From assembly GCA_032164245.1 (NCBI GenBank), contig JAVMKO010000002.1, forward strand, positions 178,132,920 to 178,196,919: a stretch of 64,000 bases of DNA, written 5' to 3'. Source of the DNA: Sternotherus odoratus (lineage: Eukaryota > Chordata > Testudines > Kinosternidae). The position numbers were made by a program, and so were the translations under genes. Positions 49,326-62,841 of this stretch are shown here, one piece after another. How positions within the stretch are numbered: position 1 is the stretch's first letter; the number at the start of each line of letters is the position of its first letter. Under the pieces are notes generated by a model. The model was not told the origin of the DNA, did no database searches, and saw only the letters and a program-made list of their open reading frames with translations.

Positions 49326-50160
49326 AGTTTTTCTATAATACACCAACAGAACTATGTAATTTTGTCTTACTTTATATTAGCCAGTACCGCAAATAAAGTT
49401 ATGGAAAATTTTGTCTACATAAGGAGTGCAATATTAGGATCAGTCATAGAGGCAAAGAGAGAGACACATACACACAAAGAGATACAGTAAGTGTGAAAAT
49501 ATATAAAGAACTGGAAATTTTACCAAAATCAAAACCATCGAAAATTCCATTTAAAATCACAATACATAATTTTTAGGATTTTTAAATTTATTGGAAAGTG
49601 TGGGGGAAGGGGCGGGAAAAGTGCCAGCTACATAACTGAAACACAAATTCTAGCAATAGAATTTAGGTGTCACCTCATGGGTTGAACATATTGCTAATCT
49701 GAAATTACCTAAAATTGTATTTAATGTTATGGTTTTTAGCACTAGAGAATAAGACCCAAACTAACAGATCCTATTTAGAGTGTAATTCTAATGTTCATAG
49801 TACTTACGATAGCACCTGAGAGTGAACATATCCCTTATGATTTTTTCTTTCATACAGTTGTCCTTATAGACATAAAATAGCCACTAGTTTGTAATGTTTA
49901 GAGTGTTTTAAGTGCACTTGTTCTTCTGAATTCAGTTAGCATTTTGGAATCTTCATTGTTTAGATTTTTATAATGCACTGGTCTCCATGCACTTAATTTT
50001 GCCCCTTTGAAATCAGTGTGAGTGGGATCAGGCCCTTCATCTTGAAATTCAAGGAAAGGTGATCACATTCACTTTTAAACTGCCCTTTAATAATCGTGCA
50101 ATTTATACTTCTCTTTAATAGCCGTGGAGCATTTCTGTGTGTTATCTCTTATAAACTTAG

Positions 50161-50248
50161 CAGTGTGTCTCAAACAAATTTTTGCTGTGGCTCAAAAGAC
50201 ATGGTGGCCAGACATGAAGTCCAAGATGGTCACACTTGAGAATCACTG
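50161..50248. mobile_element. Small hAT MITE relic
   Basis: The ends CAGTGTGTCTCAAACAA and CACACTTGAGAATCACTG are inverted and resemble the element at 10804. No 8-bp TSD remains. Confidence 0.55.
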
Positions 50249-50620
50249 GTTTCATGTACAGTGTGAGTGTTTCCTATATAGTTTTTTTCTCCTTTGGTAA
50301 GCTGTCCTGAACAAACAGTTTTCCATGTCCAAATGTGGCGCATTAACAGTGGTTAATTATGCCTTAGTTTATTAGAGTGAGGAAAGCTAAAAATTCATCA
50401 GAGAGTCCTCAACTTAATGAGGGTTTTTTTTGCGGGAAGAGTTCTCCTCAGGCCTCTTTGTTCTACTGCTCTAAGTTTTTATTTATTTACGGAAATCAGT
50501 GTGACTGCTCCTAACCCTAAAGTTATTGTTGTACATGTTTGTAGTATTGGGGACCAACATCTTTGATTATTCAAACTGAATGAATTTTTAAAATTTAATT
50601 TGTGTGTTTTTATATGTTGT

Positions 50621-50692
50621 GAGTGAAATTCTGCCTCCACTAAAGTCAACGACAAAACTCTCATTGACTTCACTAGGGGCAAGATTTCAACC
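50621..50692. repeat. Short palindromic repeat
   Basis: GAGTGAAATTCTGCCTCCAC at the left is inverted as GGGGCAAGATTTCAACC at the right around CTCTCATTGACTTC. Same style as 51281. Confidence 0.6.
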
Positions 50693-51280
50693 TAGGTGTT
50701 TACTTTATACACATGACTCAGGTCAGGCAAGGAAAATAGACTGATTATTCTCTCTTACAGTTATAGCTATTGTCCTTTTCTGATTCTTGCATGCTAGCCA
50801 CCTTTCACAAATGTTATGGAGGAACGTTTATTTCACAAAAGAAAAACTGGACTGCTTTAATTTTACAGAAACATTTATATACTTAGAATTTATAAATACA
50901 TATTATAGAATATACATTTTGGGACAAATTTGACTTGATCATATCCCATTAAAAATATTGCTTTCATAGCCAAGATGTGACTCATACATATACTTTTAAT
51001 TCGTTGCTGTTTTTAAAAAAATATATCTAAAATGTCACTGGTATTGTGTAGACAGCTGCATATTAATGTAATAAGATTCACAGAGTGTGCAGTAGAGTGA
51101 AAAAAAATTCATAATATATACTTTATAATAATGGTGTAAATTACTGTGCTGTTTATCCTTTATTCTTAGGAATGTAGATTGCTTCTAAATAACTTGTCAA
51201 TGTACAAATGTCAAAGTCCTCTTAATTTTAAAGCCAGTACATTAACATAATACTCATTACAGATCAAAGAATAGGACCTG

Positions 51281-51353
51281 AGGGTAAAATGTTGGCCTCC
51301 TTACAGTCAACAGCAAAACCCTCATTGACTTTAATGGTCGGGATTTTGCTCAG
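51281..51353. repeat. Short palindromic repeat
   Basis: AGGGTAAAATGTTGGCC pairs imperfectly with GGTCGGGATTTTGCTCAG around AACCCTCATTGACTTTAATG. Confidence 0.55.
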
Positions 51354-52201
51354 AGTTTTGGAAGGGCCTCAGACTTTGCGCCAGAAAACAATTTTGGATG
51401 CATTTTATAGCACTTATACAACCTGACTTGAAGGTGCAAGTGTTACACAATATGCCGGCAATTAGGTGCAGGTGCAAAAAACAGGCTGCTTCTGAAAATC
51501 AGAAGCTAAATGTTTTAGTTCTTAACAACTGAGTAGACTTAATGATCCAATCCTGCAAGTCAGCGGCACTTGCACTTCAATTCACAGGGAGCAAATCTAG
51601 CTTCGATATCTTATTGATAAATACTTATACATAAGCCTTGGGGTATTGGAAAATGGGACCCTTAAGTATATGAAAAATAACAAGCTAAGGATATTTAAAC
51701 TCAGTTGAAAGAAAAGTTTTTTTGTAGGTTGAACCTACTTTACCGTTTACATTTCTCTTTAACTAATGAAACAAAATAGTTGGCCCAACAGAGGATGAAA
51801 TAAGTCTCAGAGGAATGATTCAAATAATTCAATTACTATGGAAGAGCATCATTTTACTAAACCAATAAAATCCAGTGGATTATGAAACTCCAAAGGACAG
51901 CCAAAGAAACTTTTTTTGTGAAAAGCTGCTTCTTGGACTGGAGGGAAAAGAATGGTTCACTAATATTATTTATGGCAAGTAAAGTATGAAAAATTAGATT
52001 TGAAGCTGATTACTGCAGGCTGTGCTACAATCTAGGTACAGTGTTCCTTTTTTTCTGTCCCTGCTCCCTCTGATCCACAATAGCTATTTTTAATTTTAGT
52101 AACTGAGCTTTAATAAATACTGTCACACATCATCTCTGTTACAGGCACTTGGAAATTTATCTATCACCACTGTATCTAATATTTTTACTGCTGAAGGCCT
52201 T

Positions 52202-52401
52202 CATCCTACAAAGATTTAAGTAGATGCTTAACTTTACACATTGCAAGTGAAATCCTGGCCCCTTTGAATTAAAAGCAAGTTTAGCTATTGACTTCAATGA
52301 GACCAGGGTTTCTTCCTGTTAGCAGCTGCACTGACTTGGATAGCTCTGCTTACGTGCCTGTAGTTAAGCATGTGCTTAAATGTTTTGGTGAATTGAGGCT
52401 T
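52202..52401. repeat. Palindromic repeat with a second one nested inside
   Basis: The outer arms, GATTTAAGTAGATGCTTAAC and GTTAAGCATGTGCTTAAATG, match the 49231 family. At 52247-52313 sits the GTGAAATCCTGGCCCC / GAGACCAGGGTTTC hairpin of the 50621 family. Both are degenerate. Confidence 0.55.
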
Positions 52402-52847
52402 TAGTCTCTGTCTTAAATTTCCAAAAAGAAACAGTTTTATTCTTTGGTCTTTATGAAAATCAATACTAAAATCTGTTTGACGTGATCTGACTATACAGAT
52501 GAAAACCTAAAGAAAGTTGGAGAAACAGTGGTGGGATTTTTGTCCTGCCTTTCAGGAGGCAGCCAAAACCAAACCAATCCAAAACAACAACTCTGGAAAG
52601 GATCTCTACAGACAGGAAAACTCCATGAGGTTCCCTTAATGTAGATTCCCACAAATGTTTCTTTTGAGAATGGGACTCTAATGGATGCTGTCAGGGAATC
52701 CTGTACAACCAGCTGTCTCCGCCGTTAAAGGGGATGCCAGTTCCTAGCACAGCGGGGTTTCATGTGGAAGATAACATAGCTTGGGGCTGTACTACATTTT
52801 TACTGTATTCTTTGGGGTATTTGAATGGAATGAAGCGTATTCTCTAG

Positions 52848-52948
52848 TAGGGTGACCAGACAGCAAATGTGAAAAATCGGGATGGGGTGGGAGGTAATAG
52901 GAGTCTATATAAGAAAAAGACCCCAAAATCAGGACTCTGGTCACCCTA
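52848..52948. mobile_element. Tc1/mariner-type MITE, 97 bp
   Basis: The inverted ends GGGTGACCAGA and TCTGGTCACCC are flanked by TA on both sides (52848-52849, 52947-52948), the mariner-type TA duplication. The inside includes AAAATCGGGATGGGGTGGG. It is a common turtle element by recognition. Confidence 0.88.
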
Positions 52949-55108
52949 TTCTCCACCCTCACAAGCTCCCAATCCCATGACCTGCCCATAGGTGGATTCC
53001 AGATCTCACAGAGATCTCGGCATAAGATATTGAGAGAGGGGACACTGGTGAGGAGGTAGCAAATGTTACTGCTTCTGCCACTTCCCTGTGGATGAGGAGA
53101 GTTTTCAGTCATGGTGGAATCCCCTTCTCCTACAGATCAGGGGGAAAAATTGGGTCCATTTTGTGCAAGCAAAATCGATAAATAATTATTTCTGGCTCTG
53201 ACCCAGGAAAACCCTTAAGCAGATATTTAGATGTGTTTAGGCCTGATCCACTCTAAATAGCTTATTGTGTTGATTCCTAATTCTTCTGTAAGCTTTGAGC
53301 ATTTCTCCTATCTGTCTACATAACTATTTGGCCCCATGACTCTAGTGCTGTGTGACAGTTTCTTAGTGGTGAACTGTATAAAATGTTTTCCATTGAAATA
53401 AAATAGCAGAACCACAACTTATAATTAAAATATGTTAATATGAGCTAAGGGCCCTTAGCTCTTAACTCACTGAAATGTATGTTTTTGGAAATCAATCTTC
53501 AAAAACCCACAGTTGTAATTCTGTAAGGTGCTCTGAGCACTCCCTTCTCGCTGAAGTTAGTGGGAACCAAGAGCACTGCAAGCTCTAGTCTATTATTAGT
53601 AGTCATGTCTTGCTACTATTACAAAGTTTAAAGTAACATGCCGATGCAGTTATATCATTGACTATCCTTGTTTCAGAAAAAAAATTGGATTTGGGCTGCA
53701 GTTAAGGCCTAATCCTGCAGGAAGTTAAGTTAGCCTTCTCAAGGCTTTCAGGAATCAGGTCCTTAGTGTGTGTTTTCTAGCTTTTAAAAAAGTTTGAGGG
53801 AAATTGTTTGGTTTTTATGACTTAGAGAACCTAGCACCTTTTTCATCCACTCAGAGAGGGAACAGTGCTTTTACATTAGTTTGTCTAAAAGGGTAGTGTT
53901 TATGTGATACCGACCTAAAATAAATAAAGAAATTGAGAGACCAAAAACTATGTAGGACTATGTAAATGTGTGTGAATGAATGCAAGGTGAAACAAAATTA
54001 GCTATTTATAAGCAGCATAAGTGAGGAAAATATGAGGGTTAATTAGTGCATGCAATGTTCTTTGAACTCTATAAATACAAAGTATTATCTCTTCTGAAAG
54101 TTAGCATTTTGTATGCTAGTGGTAACATGGAATTTAGTAATAACTTCTATAATTGGTCTTTTAAAACACTCTTCAGTCATACACATTTATGGAATTATTA
54201 TTTTAAAATGTTAGAAGATCAAATATCTTTAAATGTAATTAAAATATTGGTGTTAAAAAACCAAGAAGAAATGGAGATCAGTGCCTAAATAGTCCGATTT
54301 GGTTTAAATTATAAAGGACTAATCTGCCAAACTTCTCTGTAAGTTTTGTGTTTTGAATTTTGTTTTCCCCACCCCCAACTCTTTTTATATTTTAATGTTA
54401 CTACAGTTTTATAAGAATAAACATTTTTATTGCTTTAATATGAGAGACTGCAGAGAAATCTAATACTATGAAACCGCATATTTCATGGGTTCCAAACTGA
54501 AATTGAGACATAAGGAAGGTCTCATTTAAGACCGATATTTTCCATGCCAACAGGAATTTAATAATTTTGGTTTTTGCAAACGTATCACCAGGGCTTTGCC
54601 AGACATGACACCCAAACAAACATGTCTTTTTGGATGGAGCTAATATGTTTCAAGTACAGTGGCTAAATGTGTTCAACAGTTTGACTATGTTTAGTGTACT
54701 ATCAATTGTAAACAGGCCTGATCCTACAGAGTTTTTGGAGATGGTGGGGCTCTCAAGTTCTACTGAAATTACTCAGCCCCTTGCTTGATTGGCCTTTTGT
54801 AAACTGCTACTGTAAAGCCCTAATCCTGAAAACACGTAACAGTACACTTAGCTTTACTGTCATGCAATGTGACCTACATAGAAGGGAGGTAAGTCTAAGC
54901 TTGTAGTGGAGGCGATTTACTTTCTGTGCTACAGAAATCATCTCTCTGACTTGCAGAGACCATGAACTGGTATCCTTGCGAGAGACTACAGTTGGTTTTT
55001 CTATAGGAACCATCTAAAAAGTGGAAATTATAATAGGATTCCCTTTTTTCTTCTTGTTAGCAATCCAATACCAGTCTTTATTGTAAGACAGTCACAAACA
55101 CTGCTAAT

Positions 55109-55117
55109 GGTGTGTGT

Positions 55118-55148
<31 letters not shown>

Positions 55149-55199
55149 CGTGCGTGCGTCAACTCTCCCCCCCCCCCCCCCCGCTTTTTTTTTTTTTTT
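55109..55199. repeat. Compound simple repeat: (GT)n, poly(C), poly(T)
   Basis: A GT/GC run at 55109-55159 is followed by C16 at 55167-55182 and T15 at 55185-55199. A second C-run plus (AC)n lies at about 55485-55508. Confidence 0.9.
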
Positions 55200-57116
55200 A
55201 AATCGAATGACTCTCCAAAGATAAATCATTACTCACACTCACAGGCTGCTGGACGAACATCATTAACTAGAAATTTGTTATTTTCCTTCAAAATGAATAA
55301 TCTGAAGCAGAGCCAAACCCTATATATATAATATTATATAAACTCTCACAACATAAATAAATGGATTGGGACTTTTGCCAGTTGGAGATCTTCTACTTTC
55401 ACGTAGGTCATGACAACAGGTATAGACCTTTACTTGTGTTACAGAACCATTTTTTTCAGAACTGAGCACAAACACGTCAAATATCCCCCCCCCCCCACAC
55501 ACACACACCTGACAGTTGATGCAGCTGTTAGATTCAATGGTGTGATATGATTCAAAGACATTAAGCCTCCAGTCTATGATCTCTACTTTGTGGTATTTTC
55601 CCAATCTCAATCCCAATGACTTCTGTAAAATTACCAGAAACTATATTGAGATCCAACCTACATATTCAGTCTGGGTTACCCCTGCAGCTCTATCTTTGCA
55701 GGTCTGGCTGTATTTGACTGGTGCGCAAATCAAAATGGCTGCCAGTAACGTACCCCAAATAGAACTTACTACTGACTGGTCAGGAGCTTCCAGTTTCTAA
55801 TTAAGGGTATAATGTGTGTATTGGAATGTCCACGAGTTTCAGCGCATGTTTAGCTTCCTGTGCTTCCTCTAGTGTGCTGATATAGCAACTTTTTGTTTGC
55901 AGTGACTCAAACCTCTATACTGCCATCTAGTCTGGGAATGTTTCCATCTCCACTCAGAGCAAGTAGAAACAGAAGCTGTAATTACAGCAATAAGACTTTC
56001 TTGTGTTCAATCAAAAAAGGGTGGAGGCAAAAAGAGCGAAGGGGGTTACACATAGTCCCAATGGCACTACTCACAGTAACAATATCAAGCACATGCGTGA
56101 GGGGTTGCAGGATTTAGCCTGTATCTGTGGCTGTTCTGTTGTTGACTTTAACTTTTTGGTTAACTTTTCCAATTATACTGCCTATGGATGGAGCTCAGAC
56201 AAGAATATTCTCTGTGCAGGACCTTATTTCATTTTGTGTTTTCAAGACTGCCTCAAGAACTAATTTTGTCGTCTTAATTCACAAAATACATAAATATGGA
56301 GGCGCGTTCATGTTACCACTGAAACATGATTGACTTTATTATGTACAGAGAAGTGAAAAGCATGCAGCTCAACATGTAATGGAATGTAGCAAGGGTGGTA
56401 GTTTTAATGCTGCCCATCATGCCTGCTCTGTGCCCAAGTCTAACAATAGCACCACGTTCATATACCAGTAAGCACCTAAAATGGATTGAAATGAAATTCA
56501 TCTGGGTCCAAAAGGCATAGACCCTATGCAGAACTGTATGAGAGTCTGCTGGATGAGTAGCATCCTGGGGCACATATGCATTTCCTGCATTCTGCAGGAA
56601 AAAATCTCTGTGCAAGATCTGCATAGGCCACCATGGATGACCACATTGGGACAGGCCAGAGGAGAAGCTGCAGTATCTTGTATAACTGTTGTGGGGGAAT
56701 GCTGCCGCTAGTCTGCCTTCGGCCCTGAGTAAGAGAGTGTTGAATTTTAATCTGCCCAATTTTTCCATTCTCTACACAGCTCAAATAATCAGGCTTTATG
56801 TATGTAGAGTGGAATATGAAATGAATACACCATTTAATCTCTTCCCGTGGAAAAACTTACAAGAGGAGGAAAAAGTACTCACAAAACAATCCAAAATAGA
56901 TGTGTGGGGAAACCTAAAGCATTCTCCTTGCAGGGGAAGGTATGGTGAGGGCATGACTTCATGGTTAGGGGATCTATGCCGATACTGCAGACCTCCTGAC
57001 CTCCTGCTCTGTAGCTGCTTTGCCATTGGTTCCCTAGTCCAAGGCTATGTAATACCTCCTACTTTGAGCAGGGTTGAAGCTGTGGATTGGAAGATATTAT
57101 CTGCCTCTCAGGTTTG

Positions 57117-57279
57117 CAATGTAGGGTCATCTTTGGCTTCTTCTCTCCTCCCACACACATACAGGTTGTTTTGCTGCTGCTTCCTTCATGCAATATCAAA
57201 AATCTAACCCTTCTTTTCTGTTCCCATGTCCATACTCTGGGCATCTCTGTCTTGATTACTGTAACTTCCTCCTTGTTTC
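57117..57279 (+). mobile_element. L2-type LINE relic, part 1
   Basis: GCAATGTAGGGTCATCTTTG, then CAATATCAAAAATCTAACCC and GTCTTGATTACTGTAACTTC follow the L2 reverse-transcriptase 3' text (cysteine-asparagine-rich SRLDYCN-type region). It is interrupted at 57280. Confidence 0.75.
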
Positions 57280-57980
57280 CAGTGTTGCTGACTCCACATA
57301 GTGGGAAGTCATCTGAGAAACCCTGAAAAGTTGCTATTTAAGCTTTTCTAGCTGGGCGACTCTTTGTGACTCTGCCGAACCTGCCCCCATTTACTAGCTT
57401 CTGCGCTCATCCTGCCCAGGGGAGAAGACACTCCGAGCTGCTGAACAGGAAGCAGCAGCAATGCTGGATAGGCTTGGCAGCTGAGTTTTTATTATCAATT
57501 ACCAGCTCCATTGGTGTCTCTCAGTTGGTAGGAGACTGGCAAGGGGTTTCATGCCTGTCATGGTTACATGGAGCAGGGTTCTTAACCTGGCATTTGGCTG
57601 CCCCTCCAGACCTTCCCCTATGCTTTTTGCACATTACTCCCCATAATTAGCACAGCTGCCTACAAGCAATTACAGCACTACACTGTCATCATCAGGTGGG
57701 CGGCGCTCATGTTGCATCTGGTTAAGGTTGCGTAGATGTAATGACATTGACTTGGTGTGCAACAGAATGTGATAAGAAGAGCATTGAATGGATTTTATTA
57801 ACACTGTAGAGCTGCTTATGAATTATTTTGTGACCATACAAATTTGCGACTTCTTTCTCTGAATATCACTGTAATCAGCAGTGAAAGTCACTGGTTGCTT
57901 TGATGCTTATTTGCTCACTAAGGAAATAAAAAAGTCACTAAATCTAGCAATAAAATCACTAAGCTGGCAACACGTCACTG
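57280..57980. mobile_element. Probable hAT-like insertion in the L2 relic
   Basis: About 700 bp of unrelated DNA splits the L2 text. It begins CAGTGTTGCTGACTCC and ends AAGCTGGCAACACGTCACTG, partly inverted ends resembling the CAGTGTTGCCAACTC hAT terminus. I see no 8-bp TSD, so the classification is tentative. The frame at 57366-57650 has no known domain. Confidence 0.5.
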
Positions 57981-58800
57981 AATTCCACATTGTTTCTGCT
58001 AAAATGATCCTATCTGTTGATCAGACCAGATTACTTCCCCCTTAGAATTTTTCTACTGGTTCCCACTAGCTTATCTATTAAATGGTAAATGTCACATCCT
58101 CGCCTGTAGGACTCTGCACAACTGCACCTCAGCCTACATCTCTGATATTGTTTCTCATCTTCTCCTACCTCACCTTCTCTGCTCCATCTTGTACGCTCAC
58201 TTCCTTTTCCCACTCACATTCTTATGCCTTCTTCTGTACTGTCTATATGCCTGAAATGAACTCCCAATTCCAGTTTACCATCCTCTCTTAGGGCACGTCT
58301 ACACTATCCACCGGATTGGCAGGTAGTGATCGATCTATCGGGGATCGATTTTATCGCAACTAGTGTAAATGCGATAAATTGATCCCCGAGCGCTCTCCCC
58401 ATCAACTCCGAAACTCCACTGCCACGAGAGGCGGAAGCGGAGTCAATGGGGGAGTGGCAGCGGTCGACTCGCTGCTGTGAGGATGGTAAGTCAATTCGCA
58501 TAGCTGAAGTTGCGTATCTTAAGTCAACTTCCTCTCCTCCACAGTGTAGACCGGGCCTTATTCAGTCCTTCGTAAATCCTCATATCTTTTAGGGGGTTTT
58601 ACAATTCCAGATTAGTCAAGTGCCTCCTGCATAAGAAAGAGAAAGTAGCAAAAAAAGCCCCCCAACGTGTACATCTGCCATTTTTGTTATCTTGTTTCTT
58701 CTACATTTCAAGCTCTTCAGGGTAGAGACCGTTTATCTTGTATAGCACTAAGCAAGGTGTTGATTGTGGAAGTAGCTACTGTAGGACTATGAGCCAGAAA
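57981..58800 (+). mobile_element. L2-type LINE relic, part 2
   Basis: It continues the L2 text (AAAATGATCCTATCTGTTGA, then TGCCTGAAATGAACTCCCAA) up to 58287. The Harbinger-like MITE follows, then L2 resumes at 58558 (TTCAGTCCTTCGTAAATCCT; ATTTCAAGCTCTTCAGGGTA, then GAGACCGTTTATCTTGTA), the L2 3' end. Strongly decayed. Confidence 0.72.
58288..58560. mobile_element. Palindromic MITE, copy 4 (Harbinger-like)
   Basis: The element at 58291-58557 starts GGGCACGTCTACACTATCC and ends ACAGTGTAGACCGGGCC with a perfect 3-bp TSD TTA. It carries GCATAGCTGAAGTTGCGTAT near the right end like its sister copies. The TTA duplication supports PIF/Harbinger. It interrupts the L2 relic. Confidence 0.85.
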
Positions 58801-61800
58801 TGATGAGGATGATTAATATTTTCTGCTGATAATGTGCTTAGAGATGTACAATGTGCAGAAAAATGTTTGCAACTTCTTTTCTCATTCTTTACAGGGCCAG
58901 TGGTGCAAAAATCTCCCTGGAATTCAGCCTTTATCTCAAGCCTGTTAGGTGATAATTCCTGCATTCTAGGAGTAGGAAGGGGGAACCTTCCTACCCCTAG
59001 AATTAAGCTTCATTATAGGTGGAATGAGAATTTGTTTAACTAGTTGTCTTCTACTCCATTACTCCAAAGGTGGAATTTCACAACGTGAATAATTTCACAG
59101 CTCCACTTATGTGGTGATAGGCACATTACAAATGCACAACTTTGGTCAGCCTGTCCACTGAATTTAATTGGGCGATAATCAGGTTCCACTATAGTATTCC
59201 ATTTTTGTATGCTTGCAGAGCAATTCAGGTTTAGGGAAACTAGCTCATGATATTTGAATGCTTAGGGTTGGCAATTCTGCAATTGAATTTAATGTTCACA
59301 AAGTTTTATTGCAATACCACTGAACTGTGTATAAAGTGGGATTATAGAAAAATATATTAGACTTGAAACTCTGGAGACCTAAATTCACAGGGGAGTAAAT
59401 CACAAGAACACACAATTGGCTGTGGTCCAGCTAGTCCCCAGTGGGCCTTTTTCCAAGTCCACAAAACCACCACGCAATTTGGCATAACTTTCAGGCTCAG
59501 TCAAGACGATTCTGTTCCAGGACTGAAATAGCCTGTGTGCTGCATGCCAGGGTTGAGGTGCATTTGCAGAGCAGCGTGAAGACACATTTACAGCTTTGTC
59601 TGAACTTTACCTGTCTCTGGCTAACGATGCATCTATTAATTTTGATGAGTAGTAATTTCATCCATTGAAAAGCATAGAATCCAACATCATTGCCTAATTT
59701 GATGTAGAGACAGCTGCAAAATGAGATGGAATTAAGCATCAGGCTGCAAGATTTATTAAACCTTAACACAAGGGAGGGGCACAACCTGCCCATCACTCAT
59801 ACCAGGCATTTAATTGGTTCCAGTGTGGCAGTTCCAGGGCTCCTTGCCAAATAACTCATCATGCAGGATATGATCTTCTCAGTTACTCCCCTGGACTCAG
59901 CTCTCTTTGAGTCCTAGCACCCTCCCCACTGTGGGGTGAAGGGGATAGAAGGTGCAGCAGGGTGGGGATTTCAGCCTGCGAGGGCCACAAGGTCTTATCT
60001 CGGCCCATGAAGGCCACAATCCTAAATGCTTAATGCCTAACCCCAAAATCCCAGGTCTTTTACCTCTGGTACTGTTCATTTTATTCTTTTAACCACATTG
60101 CAAACTGTCCGCAAGTTGTAACAAATAAACAACTCAACCCCAGTGCCTCGGTTGGGTACTAAGTGCGTTCCTACTTAACCTACCCAAGGGTTCTGCGAGG
60201 AAGGCAAAGAACTCCCTGATCCTCTGCCAGTTGGCCTATGGGAGGGAAAAAAAATCCTTCCTAATTCCCTACACAGGTGATTGGCTAGATCTGCAGCATC
60301 TGCTAGACCAGGTTCCCATTCGTAGTTCAGGTGGGTAGTGTGGGTTGCTGGAATGGAGCCAAAAGAGGCTCCACACAGCCCCTGAGCTGGGCTAAATTCT
60401 GGGAGCTGAGGAATGCTAGCCAATCAGCACCCTCTCCTCCATCTGGCCAATGGGTACTAGAGACCCGAGGGAGGAACTACCCTTGATGAGTGTCTCCCAC
60501 CCCCACCCCCACCTCCTGCTACTGGAACTGTCCATCTTTCACTGCTGATCCATCTTTTGCTGCTGACCCCATCAAGTTCCTTGATCTGTTGATGCAGGTG
60601 GTTGGCATTTTTTGTGAAATGGTGAGTAAAACAAACACAGGAGCATGTCCTATGAATAACTGGCATTGCCCGTGATGCATCTTGGATAGTCAAAGCATTT
60701 CAAAAGCCAAAATATAAAAGATTTTGCACATTTTTTTTTAAGGCTGACAATGGAGATTCTTCTGGGCACTTTGAGAGATAGTGAAAATGTATTGATTGCT
60801 GGGAAATAGAAAGCTAGAAATTAAGTTTTCTTGGACAAGTGAGTAATTTAATGCTAATAAAGTAATTAGAAGAGTCCAGGGTCTGCCCATCTTTAGGAAA
60901 TGCTGCAACGCCTTTCTTGTTGCTAAAGTTTGTCCGTTATACCAGAATGACATCCGAACACCAACCTTCTTTAACAAAACAAAACAAAAAAACACTTCAG
61001 TCCAATCAAAACTTTCTATAAACCAAAAGGGAGAAGAGCCAGAGCCTCCAGGAGGTCAACTGGGAATTTCATGATTTCCAGTCTAATTAACATGGAAGGT
61101 ACTCAGATATTATGGTGATAGCGGGCAACAGGACAAAACCTAAGATAGCTAAGTGAAAATAGACCAGGAGAAGAACTCTAGCTACTGTGTATAAATAAGA
61201 AGGTCTGGTTTTCATAGAGAGCTTGATTCAAGTGTTACTGATCAAGGAGAACAGAAAACAATGCCATGAGTACAAAGTGGTTTGGAAAAGCCATGGCACC
61301 CATTTACACAAGGGGTGTAATACTTCACAAATGTGAATCATTTATTTAAATAAGTAACAGGCAGGAATGAAGTGGTAGTTTTAAAGGACAGAGTTCAGGG
61401 TGGTTTTCAGTACAGTACTACAGAAAGGCTAATGTATCAGGTTAAGCAGAATGGTTCTGATTATGGAATATTCATTTTGATTTTTAAAAATAGCTTGCAT
61501 TGATGAATATCCACTGGAAACTGTTCCACAGTGTAATAGGTCTCGCTTTCAGGAATTTTTTTCCTCATATTAATCTTAGTGTTTCTGATTTTATCCCATT
61601 GCTGCTAGTTTTATTCTCTAGGACTATCCTAAATAATTACTCCTCTAGATATTTGGAGACAGTTGGTATGTGCTCCCTCCGCTAACCTCACTTAGTTAAG
61701 CTATTGATTCCTACTTTTTTAGTTTTTCCTACTGCGTCAGTCATCCAGCTGACTAATAATTTTTGTTCCTTTTTCACTGAACACTATCCAATTTATCGGA

Positions 61801-62841
61801 GAATGAAGCTAAGAAAGGACTTGGTGCTAAGGTAATTCAGAAAAAAAAATCCTTTAAAATAGGTTAATTTATATATGGAACAGTGACCAATAGATGCTGA
61901 AACTGTGAATATTAAAAAAAAAAAAATAGACCTGCAATTGGCAGGGGAAAGTACTGCATGGTACAAATGCTAAAATGATATATGAAGAGCTCTAGATTGG
62001 CTATCTGCCTCTTTCCATCCCCCAAATGTTGCTAAATTACCATATGTGAATTAGTTAAAGAATTTTCTGCCAATGATACATATACATTTCTCAAAGCAGC
62101 TTTCTTTCCTTCCAGTCTGAAAATCATACTTCCACCAGTTGTCTAGGTTCTTGATTTTCATTGATTCCTGGACTATAAATCATCCGCAGCTTTATTGGTC
62201 TTTAGGCTTTCTGAAGTGAAAGTCAAGTTGTTTTCTTATACGTTTCTCCGAGTTAGTTTGATTTGTCCCTAACTTGCTAGAAGGTCCTTATCCTAGGAGA
62301 CTTTAATAATCACGGTGGTAACTTTGCATATTTTTCCTGCAGGAATTCTTAACAATTTTGAACTTGTTTCTCCTTCACTGCTTGTCCTCTACCCACTTTA
62401 GGCCATAACTACACAAAGGGGTGGATAGCACAAAACACCTCTACTTTGCAGCCCCATGCAGGGTCTAGGCACAATTACAGTCCATGTGTTTTCTTGAGCT
62501 CGGGAAATGAGCCCAGTTACTGCCCTCCAGTGTCATAGTCCTGCACCCAGACCCAGCCAGAAGGGACCTTCTGCAGCCTTCCAGGAGAAGTAAACACGCA
62601 GTGCTGTTCTATGCACCAGGGAACTCTGGGTAGCACTGTGTTTCTCTTGGGCACAATGCCTCAAAAAACTCTGTGAGGGTGGTGTGGCTTCACACCACAC
62701 TCAACACTGGTCTGTGTCCTAATGGCAGGATCTGGTCCCAAAGGTTCGCATGGTCTTGGTTTCATTTCTGTATTTGATGTGCAGTCTCTTGGTTTCTCTG
62801 CATTTTCACTGCATGTTGATTTTCAGCCTACTCTTTTCATC

